The notes below the pieces were generated by a model. It searched no databases. It was not told where the DNA came from and saw only the letters and a list, made by a program, of their open reading frames with translations. Below, piece after piece: positions 5,376 to 12,417 of a DNA stretch of 13,449 nucleotides (the stretch's first letter is position 1; each line of letters starts with the position of its first letter). This stretch comes from JBBDXI01 sp040902425 (GTDB lineage Bacteria; Planctomycetota; Phycisphaerae; Phycisphaerales; UBA1924): positions 1-13,449 of the forward strand of contig JBBDXI010000102.1 of NCBI GenBank assembly GCA_040902425.1. Direction: 5' to 3'. The position numbers and the translations under genes are program-made.

Positions 5376-8258
5376 TCAGGGCTCGTCGAGGAGCTGCTTG
5401 AGCCCGCGCAGCGTGTCGAACGCCTGGATGGGCGAGAGCGTGTCGAGCTTGATCTCGCGGAGGCGGTCCACCGCGGGGTGGGGGAGGAACTCGGTGAAGA
5501 GGCCGAGCTGGCCGTTGCCCGCGGGCGAGGGCGGCGGGATGGCGGCCGCTGCCCCCGGCGACCCGGCCGGGCGGGACGCCTGGCCCACCGAGTGGTGGAC
5601 GGCGAGCGACGCCAGCACCTCGCGGGCGCGGGCGACGACGGGCGCCGGGATCCCCGCGAGCTTGGCGACGTGGACGCCGTAGGAGCGGTCGGTGCGCCCG
5701 GGCAGGATGCGGTGGAGGAAGACGATCTGCTCGCCCCACTCGCGGACGGAAACGTGGAGGTTGCGGATGCGCCCGGGGAGGCGGTCCTCCAGCTCGGTCA
5801 GCTCGTGATAGTGGGTGGCGAAGAGGGTGCGGGGGCCCTGTGGGGCGCCCGTCTCGCCTGCCGGCGGGCGGGATTCGGGCCCCACAAGGTGCTCGGCGAT
5901 GGCCCAGGCAAGGGAGAGGCCGTCGAGCGTGCTGGTGCCGCGCCCGATCTCGTCGAGGATCACCAGCGAGCGGGCGGTGGCGCTGTTCAGGATGGTCGCC
6001 GTCTCGGTCATCTCGACCATGAACGTCGATTGCCCCGCGTGCAGGGCGTCATCGGCGCCGACGCGGGTGAAGATGCGGTCGGTCAGGCCGATGGTGGCCG
6101 CCTCGGCGGGGACGAAGCTGCCCGCGTGCGCCAGCAGCACGATCAGGGCGGTCTGGCGGATGAACGTGGACTTGCCGGCCATGTTGGGGCCGGTGATGAG
6201 GGCGAGGGAGGCAGCGAGACAGCGAGACAGCGAGTCAGGGGAGGATCCGCCCGCGGCCCCGCTCTCTCCCTCTGTCGCTGTCTCGCTGTCTCGCTGTCTC
6301 GCTCCCCCCAGCTGCACGTCGTTGGGCACGAAGCGGTCGCCCAGCACCTCCTCGAGCACGGGGTGCCGCCCGGCGGTGATGCTCAGCACGGGCTCGTCGG
6401 TCATCTCCGGGCGCACCCAGCGGCGGCGCAGGGCCCGCTCGGCGAAGCAGGCGAGCGTGTCGAGCTCGGCCACGCACTGGGCGAAGGCGGCGATGGCCGG
6501 CAGCACAGCGCCGGCCTCGTCGCATAGCCCGTCGAAGAGCAGCCGCTCGCGCTCGACCGCCCGCGACTCCGCGGTCGTCACCTTCTCCTGGAACTCCTCC
6601 AGCTCCGGCGTGGTGTAGCGCTCGGCGTTCTTCAGCGTCTGCTTGCGGGTGAGCGCGCCGGGGGCCTGGCGGGCCTGGGCCGCGGGGAGCTCGATGTAGT
6701 AGCCGAAGACCTTGTTGAAGCCGACCTTGAGGCCGGGCAGCTTGTGCTCGGCGCTCAGCCGCTGCTGGTATGCCGCGAGCCACGACGCGGCGTCGCGCTG
6801 GAGCAGGCGGGCCTCGTCGAGGGCGGCGTCGAAGCCGTCCCTGAACAGGCCGCCCTCGCGCAGGTGCTGCGGCGGGGAGTCGATGCAGGCATCGAGGATG
6901 CGGCGGGCGACGGGGGCCAGTTGCTCGCGCACCGACTCGAGCGCCCGGAGGCTGACCGCGAAGGCCGGGGCGCTGTGGATCACCGCGGCCAGCGTCTCGA
7001 CGCGCGCCAGCGAGCGCCCGAGGGCCACCAGGTCCCGCGGCGTGGCCCGCCGCAGGGCGATCCGCCCGCCGATCCGGGCCACATCCTGCACGCCGTCGAG
7101 GGCCTCGGCGAGGGCTTTGGCGGTCCGCCGGTCCTCGACGAGCAGCGCCACCCGGGCGTGCCGCGAGCGGACCTCATCCAGCCGCAGGCTCGGCCGGCAG
7201 AGCCACTCGCGCAGCAGCCGCTTGCCCATCGGCGTGCGGCAGCCGCCGGGCGAGGAGAGGAAGAGGCCGACGAGGGAGCCGTCGGCGGCGCCCGCGGCCG
7301 TTCGCCCGTGGGGCGTGCGGATGGTCCGCTCGACCTCCAGGGCCCGGAGGCTGACGCCGTCGAGGATGCAGACAGCGCCGTCTTCTTCGCGCCGGGGGGG
7401 GAGGAGGTGGGCGAGGGTGGGGCGCTGACGGGCCGGCGTTCCAGTGCACGGGCGAGCCGAAGACGGCACGCCCGTGGCACCCGCGCTGTCTTCGGTCGGC
7501 GTCTGCGTCTCCAGCAGGTAGCGGATGATCGCGCCGGCGGCGCACACCGCCAGCTCGTCGTCGCGCAGGCCGAAGCCGGCCACCGTCGCCACGCCGAACT
7601 GCTGGCGCACCGCCTCCAGCGCCTCGGCGGGGCGGAAGTGCCACGCGGGGCGGGGCGTGCAGGAGATGCCGTGCACCTCGGCCGCCCGGGCCAGCGCCGG
7701 CGGCAGCTTCCCCGCCAGCCCCGGCTGCTCGGGGAAGATCAGCTCGTCGATCCCCCGCGCCGCCAGGGCGTCGGCCAGCGCGGCCGCGCTGGTCTCGAAG
7801 ACGGTGAACGCCCCCGTCGAGACCTCGACGGCGGCCAGCCCCAGGCGCGTCGGGTCGCGCAGATCGGCCGGGGCCAGGGCCGCGAGGCGGCTGGCCGCGG
7901 ACTCATCCAGGAGCGAGTCCTCGACGCGCGTGCCGGGCGTGATCACCCGCGTGACCGCGCGCTCGACGATCCCCTTGGCCTCCTTGGCGTCCTGCACCTG
8001 GTCGCAGACGGCGACGCGGTACCCCTGCTGGATGAGCCGCCTGAGGTAGTTCTCCAGTTGGTGGTGGGGGACCCCCGCCATGGGGATCCCTTCCGTCCGC
8101 TGCGTGAGCGTGAGGCCAAGGGCCTTGTGGCAGGTCACCGCGTCGTCGTCGAAGGTCTCGTAGAAGTCGCCGATCCGGAAGAGGAGGATGCAGTCCGGGT
8201 GCCGCTGCTTGAAGCGGGTGAACTGGCGCATCGCGGGCGTGTCGCGCGGGTCGGGCAT
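5376..8258 (-). CDS. mutS: DNA mismatch repair protein MutS
   Basis: 960 residues against about 853 in E. coli. MutS clamps mismatched DNA and uses ATP to recruit MutL in the cytoplasm. Visible marks: the mismatch-wedge Phe32-x-Glu34 (GDFYE); the connector and lever/clamp regions with KVGFNKVFGYYIE and TLKNAERYTTPEL; Walker A GPNMAGKST (690-698); STFMVEMTET; Walker B LVILDEIGRGTST with Asp769-Glu770; FATHYHEL (813-820); and a C-terminal QLGLF (917-921) resembling a sliding-clamp motif. The start at 8258 matches the family N-terminus (PRDTPAMRQF); the open frame upstream reads through tandem repeats. No strong Shine-Dalgarno is visible. The extra length is largely in three inserts, at about residues 255-279, 652-683 and 791-807, each coinciding with a palindromic DNA repeat. 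All catalytic motifs remain, so the protein is probably functional. No mutL is nearby. Confidence 0.97.
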   Translation of the reverse strand: MPDPRDTPAMRQFTRFKQRHPDCILLFRIGDFYETFDDDAVTCHKALGLTLTQRTEGIPMAGVPHHQLENYLRRLIQQGYRVAVCDQVQDAKEAKGIVERAVTRVITPGTRVEDSLLDESAASRLAALAPADLRDPTRLGLAAVEVSTGAFTVFETSAAALADALAARGIDELIFPEQPGLAGKLPPALARAAEVHGISCTPRPAWHFRPAEALEAVRQQFGVATVAGFGLRDDELAVCAAGAIIRYLLETQTPTEDSAGATGVPSSARPCTGTPARQRPTLAHLLPPRREEDGAVCILDGVSLRALEVERTIRTPHGRTAAGAADGSLVGLFLSSPGGCRTPMGKRLLREWLCRPSLRLDEVRSRHARVALLVEDRRTAKALAEALDGVQDVARIGGRIALRRATPRDLVALGRSLARVETLAAVIHSAPAFAVSLRALESVREQLAPVARRILDACIDSPPQHLREGGLFRDGFDAALDEARLLQRDAASWLAAYQQRLSAEHKLPGLKVGFNKVFGYYIELPAAQARQAPGALTRKQTLKNAERYTTPELEEFQEKVTTAESRAVERERLLFDGLCDEAGAVLPAIAAFAQCVAELDTLACFAERALRRRWVRPEMTDEPVLSITAGRHPVLEEVLGDRFVPNDVQLGGARQRDSETATEGESGAAGGSSPDSLSRCLAASLALITGPNMAGKSTFIRQTALIVLLAHAGSFVPAEAATIGLTDRIFTRVGADDALHAGQSTFMVEMTETATILNSATARSLVILDEIGRGTSTLDGLSLAWAIAEHLVGPESRPPAGETGAPQGPRTLFATHYHELTELEDRLPGRIRNLHVSVREWGEQIVFLHRILPGRTDRSYGVHVAKLAGIPAPVVARAREVLASLAVHHSVGQASRPAGSPGAAAAIPPPSPAGNGQLGLFTEFLPHPAVDRLREIKLDTLSPIQAFDTLRGLKQLLDEP
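5839..5886. repeat. imperfect hairpin inside mutS
   Basis: TGTGGGGC (5839-5846) and GCCCCACA (5879-5886) form perfect 8-bp outer arms, with a GC-rich and partly complementary centre. It encodes about residues 791-807 (Pro/Gly-rich) between AEHL and TLFATHYHEL. There the E. coli protein has about seven residues and this one about nineteen. Confidence 0.55.
6211..6303. repeat. inverted octamer-repeat element inside mutS
   Basis: The left arm 6211-6234 is built of GCGAGACA units. The right arm 6274-6303 has about three and a half reverse-complement units (CGCTGTCT). The two flank a non-repeated core of about 39 bases. The element is read in frame as residues 652-683, directly before the beta strand leading to Walker A. 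Confidence 0.9.
7447..7495. repeat. REP-like palindrome inside mutS, copy B
   Basis: The arms CACGGGCG (7447-7454) and CGCCCGTG (7469-7476) are identical to copy A at 4280-4309, as is most of the 14-base loop, followed by GCACCC. A further inverted pair CCGAAGAC (7457-7464) / GTCTTCGG (7488-7495) overlaps it. It is translated as about residues 255-271 of MutS. Confidence 0.85.
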
Positions 8259-8296
8259 GGGGAACGGGCAGGATAGCCGAAGGCGCCCCGCGAAAC

Positions 8297-8348
8297 GTCC
8301 CACGGTCCCACGGGTCCTATGGGTCCCATGGGTCCTATCGGTCCCATG
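8297..8348. repeat. tandem nonamer array upstream of mutS
   Basis: Six tandem copies of about nine bases with core GTCCYAY, starting at 8297, 8305, 8314, 8323, 8332 and 8341. It lies 38 bases upstream of the chosen mutS start and next to the terminator of the incoming dockerin gene, so it should be in the mutS leader or promoter region. Confidence 0.8.
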
Positions 8349-8375
8349 AGAAAGACCCGCTCGCGGGAGCGGGTC
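8348..8375 (-). terminator. intrinsic terminator of the short dockerin gene
   Basis: Perfect 9-bp stem GACCCGCTC (8354-8362) / GAGCGGGTC (8367-8375) with a 4-base loop. Read on the minus strand it is followed by TTTCTC. It lies 30 bases after the stop at 8406 and closely resembles the terminator at 9441-9474. Confidence 0.8.
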
Positions 8376-8405
8376 CTGGGTGAACACCGGTCGCCGCGAC
8401 GGGTC

Positions 8406-9269
8406 CTACGGGCAGCCGGCGGCGTACTTGGTCAGGAAGCACCCGAAGTCGGCGACGTTCAGGACCGGGGGCTGCGTGCTTTCGTCGCAGTTGGCGTACG
8501 CCTCGCCCGCGGCGTAGCGGGTGAGGAAGCAGCCGAAATCGGCGACGTTGAGCACCGGCGCCTGCGTGCTGTTGTCGCAGTTGGCGTAGCACGCGGCCGG
8601 GCCGGCGGGCTGAACCGAGACCGTGTCGAACAGCATGCCGGTGGTCGTCTCGCCGTACAGGTCCAGGCAGGCGATCCCCGGCGTGCCCGCGGTCGCGTAG
8701 GTCAGCCCGGTGATGACCTGGTTCCCGCCGTAGAACACGTCGTACGTGTTGGATGTCAGGTTCACCTCCGCCCGGAGCTCGACCCACTGGTCGCGGATCA
8801 GCGGGGCGAGGACGGCGGAGTTGTTGAAGTTCACCACCGAGTTGGTGGTGGCGTTGAACTGGATCTGGATAGCCCAGCGGTCGGGCGCCGCGGGGACGCC
8901 GTTGTAGGCGTGCATGACGATGAAGTAGCCCGTGCCGGTGGCGGCCGCGGGGACAAACGTGTAGGCGCGCAGCGTCCACTCCCCGGATGTGACGTTCCCG
9001 GTCTGCACCACGTCGCTGCCTGCCGTGATCTGGAACGCGTTGGCGCCGGAGTGGGCGTTGCCCGACACGATGGCCCCGGGGGTCCCGCCCAAGTACCAGA
9101 TCGACCACCCGTTGGGCCCGGCGCACGCGGCGCCGACGCAGGGGAACACCCCGACCGGGTAGGAATCGAAGTTCTCGGTGATGGGGAACGACTCCTGCTG
9201 CGCCAGGGCGGCGGGGGTGCCTAAGCCGCCCGCCGACAGCGATATCGCCGCTACCAAGTGTCTCCGCAT
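8406..9269 (-). CDS. secreted beta-sandwich protein with C-terminal GC-type dockerin
   Basis: 287 residues. MRRHLVAAISLS… is a signal peptide ending near ALAQQ, so export is expected. Residues about 27-222 form one beta-rich domain: it opens ENFDSYPVG and includes WAIQIQF, WVELRAEVNL and a final DTVSVQP, a pattern seen in concanavalin-like (LamG-type) jelly rolls that often bind carbohydrate. No catalytic residues are recognised. The C-terminal ~62 residues are two GC-dockerin repeats (YANCDNST…LNVADFGCFLT, then YANCDEST…). The start at 9269 is fixed by AAGGAGG six bases upstream and by the signal peptide; the frame open further upstream is non-coding. The gene has its own terminator, and its 3' end is nearly identical to that of the next dockerin gene to the right. 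Cell-surface or extracellular attachment is inferred. Confidence 0.9.
   Translation of the reverse strand: MRRHLVAAISLSAGGLGTPAALAQQESFPITENFDSYPVGVFPCVGAACAGPNGWSIWYLGGTPGAIVSGNAHSGANAFQITAGSDVVQTGNVTSGEWTLRAYTFVPAAATGTGYFIVMHAYNGVPAAPDRWAIQIQFNATTNSVVNFNNSAVLAPLIRDQWVELRAEVNLTSNTYDVFYGGNQVITGLTYATAGTPGIACLDLYGETTTGMLFDTVSVQPAGPAACYANCDNSTQAPVLNVADFGCFLTRYAAGEAYANCDESTQPPVLNVADFGCFLTKYAAGCP
8407..8604 (-). repeat. duplicated dockerin-encoding 3' end, copy 1
   Basis: The last ~195 bases of this gene match 9503-9700 with about seven mismatches by eye. The first ~115 bases from the stop end are identical. The similarity resumes at the terminator hairpins (GACCCGCTC/GAGCGGGTC in both). The dockerin of the gene at 86-2563 encodes the same protein sequence but with clearly more synonymous differences. 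Confidence 0.85.
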
Positions 9270-9275
9270 GGTCAA

Positions 9276-9282
9276 CCTCCTT
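9276..9282 (-). promoter_or_regulatory. Shine-Dalgarno of the short dockerin gene
   Basis: AAGGAGG on the minus strand, six bases before the ATG at 9269. It selects this start over an upstream open frame that reaches 9488. Confidence 0.85.
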
Positions 9283-9440
9283 AGACGAGCCGACTCCCTC
9301 GAACGAGCGGCGCCCGAGCGGACGCCACGGGAAGGGTCTTCGAGATGGGGGCGCACTGCGCCCACCAGACTTCCACTGTACCCGCGCGCCGCGCGGACAC
9401 CACCCGCGGCGGGCGAGGCCCCCTGCCGCGCCGTTCTCAT

Positions 9441-9474
9441 GAAAGAAAGAGGACCCGCTCCAGCGAGCGGGTCC
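9441..9474 (-). terminator. intrinsic terminator of the large dockerin gene
   Basis: Perfect 10-bp stem GGACCCGCTC (9451-9460) / GAGCGGGTCC (9465-9474) with loop CAGC, followed on the minus strand by TCTTTCTTTC. It lies 27 bases after the stop at 9502. Confidence 0.85.
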
Positions 9475-9501
9475 CGGTGAATCTTCATGCCTTCACACGG
9501 C

Positions 9502-12210
9502 TTACGGGCAGCCGGCGGCGTACTTGGTCAGGAAGCACCCGAAGTCGGCGACGTTCAGGACCGGGGGCTGCGTGCTTTCGTCGCAGTTGGCGTACGCCTC
9601 GCCCGCGGCGTAGCGGGTGAGGAAGCAGCCGAAGTCGGCGACGTTGAGCACCGGCGGGGTCGTGCTGTTGTCGCAGTTGGCGTAGCACGCCGCCGGGCCG
9701 GCGATCGGCGCGATGTCCACGCCCTTCCACGTCACGGTGCCCGGGGCGGTGGCGACGAGCGTGAAGGCCGAGTTGGGGCCGGTGTCGGTGACGGCGAAGA
9801 GCCTGTTCCCCGGCGAGGCGCTCCCCGCGGCCCCCTCGCCGGTGGTGCCGTAGATGGTCACGCCCCCGCGCCCGGAGACGCCGGTCATGTGCGCGATCGG
9901 GACCGTAAACGTCCCGCCCTCGTTCATCACGTAGGCCAGCAGCCACTCGAAGCCGTCGAAGGTGTACTTGGTGATCCCGCTGGTCCCGGTCCCGCCGGCG
10001 CGGCTGCCAGTGTAGAGGGTGGTCGCGTCGGCGAAGAAGAAGTCCATCGCGTCGGCGTTGCCGGTCTGGTTGGTCACGCCCTGGCCGGACGTGGTGGGCA
10101 GGCCGATGCCCAGGCGGTTCACGCCCGAGGGCGTGGAGCCGGAGGAGAAGTAGAGGTTGCCGCCGAAGATCTCGACGCAGCGGTTGTTGGTCGGGGACAC
10201 GTCGTTGAGCATCGTGGAGCTATTCGCGCCGAACAGGGCGTAGCGCACGCCGCGGTTGAGCGCCGTCGGGCTGTCGCCCGTCATCCAGAAGGCCGTCCCG
10301 TCCACGCTGGCGGCCCCGCGGGGGGAGCTGCCGGAGAACGTCCCGTCGGTGAAGGCGGTGGTGGTGTCCACCTGCGCCGCGTTGTCCACGCGGGCGACGA
10401 CGCGGCTGACGGAGCTGGCCGAGACGTTCAGCGTGCCGTCGCTGAGGTTGTAGCCCATCACGACCAGGTACCGCCCGTCGGACGAGCGCCCGAGCTGGCC
10501 CTCGGTGGTGCTGGCCCCGTTGATGGTCGCGGCCCGGTTGCCGTTCTCCGTCTGCACCGCGGGGAGGCCGATGGTCTGGATCGTCGCGCCGTCGCTGATC
10601 CGGACCTCGCGGAGGCTCATGCCGCTGGCGGTGTTCACCGTCGCCGGCGCCTCGAGCACGACGAGGTTGCCCACGCCGAAGGCGCCGCAGGCGCCCGTGC
10701 CGCAGGTGGTCCCGTCGCCGCGGTAGGTCCCCGAGCAGGCCGCGGCCGTGGTGATCGTGCACGTCCCCCCCGCGCAGCAGGCGCCGGAGCGGGGATTGGG
10801 GCAGGTGGCGGGGCAGGGGTTGCCGTTGCCGGCGAAGGTGCCGCCGGCGGCGGTGCACTGGCCGCTGCTCAGGGTGGTGCAGGTGCCATCGGGGAGGCAG
10901 CAGCCGCCCGGCTGCGGGCAGACGACCGTGCCGCAGTCGCTGCCGTTGCCGTTGTAGGCGCCGTTGGCGGCGGTGCACTGGGCCGCGCTGAGCACCTGGC
11001 AGGCCCCGCTGTCGAGGCAGCACGCCCCGGGCTGGATGCAGACGACGTTGGCGCAGAGGCTGCCGTTGCCGTGGTAGGTCCCGCTCTGGCTGGTGCAGGC
11101 GGCGGAACTGGCGGTGATGCAGGTGCCGTTGGGCAGGCAGCAGGCCCCGTCGTTGGCGCCGCCGAAAGTGCCGGGGAGGACGCGGAGGCCGCGGAAGACG
11201 GTGTTGGCACTCGGCGCGACGAGCAGGGCGGGCGTGCCGGCGATGCCGGTGTCGGTGTAGGTGTAAACGGAGGTGCCGGAGTTGGAAACGGCCCACAGGA
11301 GCGTATTCGCGCCGTCAACCTTGCCGGTCAGCCCGCGGGCGCTCGTGGTGCTAGTCGCGGTGGGCAACACGACCGTGTAGGCGTTGGTCCAAGTGACCCC
11401 GTCAAAGGTCCACTTCTGGATGCCGCCGTTGCCGCTCGTCACGCTACCGTCATCCGCGACGAAGAGCGTACTCGCGTCGCGGAAGAAATAGTCGTAAGGG
11501 CTCCGCGAGGCCGTCGGCATTCCGGTGAGTGAGGTGCAGGATTGGCCAGACGTGATGGGGACGCCGCTGCCGATCGTGAAGACATTGGCGAAGGGGGAGG
11601 AGCCCGAACTACCGTACAACTGGTTGTTGAAGATGTTCAGCACCCGCGCGTTCGTCGGGGCTGCGGCGAGCTGGGTCGACCCGCCCGAAGTTCCGAAGGT
11701 CGTATGCCTGAAGCCGCCGGTGCTGCAGGAGAAGAACAGGTCTGTGCCGTCGCTGGACGTGGCGCTACGGGCATTCCCGCCAGCGTCGTTCAGCAGCGTT
11801 GAGGTGTCGACCAAGCCGTTCAGGTCAACACGCGCAATCACGCGGTTGATCGTGGCGGGCGAACTGCCGGTGATGCTCGCCGTGCCCGGCGCGGCGGTGT
11901 AGCCGGCCATGACCAGGTATTGGTTGTTGGGCGTGAGGGTGACGAACGCCTCGGAAGTCGCCGAGCCCGACACCGTAAACGGGTTGTTGCTGCCCGACAC
12001 CGTCGTCGGGAGAGCGATCACCTGAATCAGGGCGCCATCCACCGGCGACCGCTCTTCGAGGAACACGGTCGTCGCGGCGGAGCCGATAGCCGCGACGCCA
12101 TCGCCAACGCGGACCACGACGATCGTGCCCTGGCCGAACGGATCGGCCCGTCCGGCGGCGGCGGCGAGGGCCAGCGCGGTGACCGCGCCGTAGTGGGACA
12201 GCTTCTTCAT
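9502..12210 (-). CDS. secreted twin beta-propeller-like protein with Cys-rich hinge and GC-type dockerin
   Basis: 902 residues. A signal peptide (MKKLSHYGAV then Ala-rich) is followed by two related halves, about 28-347 and 514-836. Both open with a GTIVVVRVGDG/GNLVVLEAPAT strand and share motifs in the same order: YLVMAGY/YLVVMGY, RVIARVD/RVVARVD, TNARVLNIFNNQLY/NNRCVEIFGGNLY, DYFFRDASTLF/DFFFADATTLY, and KWTFDGVTW/KYTFDGFEW. The repeated short blades suggest a beta-propeller in each half; this is inferred. Between them (355-508) are four Cys-rich repeats of the form G-A-C-C-x-x-x-G-x-C, and the C-terminus (841-902) is a GC-dockerin pair. No active site is recognised. The start at 12210 has AGAGAGG five bases upstream; the frame open to 12723 beyond it is non-coding. 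The gene has its own terminator. Extracellular or surface location is inferred. Confidence 0.92.
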   Translation of the reverse strand: MKKLSHYGAVTALALAAAAGRADPFGQGTIVVVRVGDGVAAIGSAATTVFLEERSPVDGALIQVIALPTTVSGSNNPFTVSGSATSEAFVTLTPNNQYLVMAGYTAAPGTASITGSSPATINRVIARVDLNGLVDTSTLLNDAGGNARSATSSDGTDLFFSCSTGGFRHTTFGTSGGSTQLAAAPTNARVLNIFNNQLYGSSGSSPFANVFTIGSGVPITSGQSCTSLTGMPTASRSPYDYFFRDASTLFVADDGSVTSGNGGIQKWTFDGVTWTNAYTVVLPTATSTTSARGLTGKVDGANTLLWAVSNSGTSVYTYTDTGIAGTPALLVAPSANTVFRGLRVLPGTFGGANDGACCLPNGTCITASSAACTSQSGTYHGNGSLCANVVCIQPGACCLDSGACQVLSAAQCTAANGAYNGNGSDCGTVVCPQPGGCCLPDGTCTTLSSGQCTAAGGTFAGNGNPCPATCPNPRSGACCAGGTCTITTAAACSGTYRGDGTTCGTGACGAFGVGNLVVLEAPATVNTASGMSLREVRISDGATIQTIGLPAVQTENGNRAATINGASTTEGQLGRSSDGRYLVVMGYNLSDGTLNVSASSVSRVVARVDNAAQVDTTTAFTDGTFSGSSPRGAASVDGTAFWMTGDSPTALNRGVRYALFGANSSTMLNDVSPTNNRCVEIFGGNLYFSSGSTPSGVNRLGIGLPTTSGQGVTNQTGNADAMDFFFADATTLYTGSRAGGTGTSGITKYTFDGFEWLLAYVMNEGGTFTVPIAHMTGVSGRGGVTIYGTTGEGAAGSASPGNRLFAVTDTGPNSAFTLVATAPGTVTWKGVDIAPIAGPAACYANCDNSTTPPVLNVADFGCFLTRYAAGEAYANCDESTQPPVLNVADFGCFLTKYAAGCP
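9503..9700 (-). repeat. duplicated dockerin-encoding 3' end, copy 2
   Basis: Partner of 8407-8604. The differences cluster around the first repeat's STQAP/STTPP codons and one third position, so the protein is almost unchanged. Confidence 0.85.
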
Positions 12211-12215
12211 ATTGA

Positions 12216-12222
12216 CCTCTCT
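12216..12222 (-). promoter_or_regulatory. Shine-Dalgarno of the large dockerin gene
   Basis: AGAGAGG on the minus strand, five bases before the ATG at 12210, coinciding with the start of a clear signal peptide. Confidence 0.75.
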
Positions 12223-12290
12223 GGGCCCTCCGTGGGCCATCCGTGGGGGTGGGAGACTCACCGACATCGCGTCAGTTCTTCCGTGCCGGG

Positions 12291-12318
12291 AGCGTATCCG
12301 GACCCGGTCGAATTGCAA
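12291..12318 (-). promoter_or_regulatory. weak sigma-70-like promoter candidate
   Basis: On the minus strand TTGCAA (12313-12318) and TACGCT (12291-12296) are 16 bases apart, about 80 bases upstream of the start at 12210. It is a locally AT-richer spot in GC-rich DNA, but the match is partial. Confidence 0.25.
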
Positions 12319-12417
12319 CGCCAGAATCCCCCGTCCCGGGCGGGTTTTGCACGATTCACACCGGGTCTGAACGGGTTGTCCACAATCGCCGGGGGGCCGC
12401 CCACGCCGCGGGCAGGC

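Noticed and set aside
8259..8387. 43 extra codons before MutS in the same frame
   Set aside because: They translate the nonamer array and an Arg-rich stretch, while the family N-terminus begins at 8258.
8411..8588. Classical clostridial type I dockerin
   Set aside because: The calcium loops are longer, contain extra cysteines and lack the usual G-D-x-N/D-x-D-G spacing, so the GC-type label fits better.
8319..9224. Plus-strand frame starting with a collagen-like M-G-P-M-G-P-I-G-P
   Set aside because: The motif comes only from the nonamer repeat, and the rest is antisense to the short dockerin gene with no recognisable domain.
9270..9488. Upstream extension of the short dockerin gene
   Set aside because: It would bury the signal peptide and bypass a perfect Shine-Dalgarno at 9276-9282. 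It also runs through the terminator of the neighbouring gene.
10680..11160. Cys-rich repeats as EGF domains or metallothionein
   Set aside because: The spacing is the planctomycete G-A-C-C-x-x-x-G-x-C repeat with two adjacent cysteines, in an exported protein; neither family fits.
9487..11532. Long open frame on + of about 680 codons
   Set aside because: It lies opposite the large dockerin gene, is full of Ala/Gly/Arg/Val with no domain, and has no Shine-Dalgarno. It is a GC-rich shadow of the real minus-strand gene.
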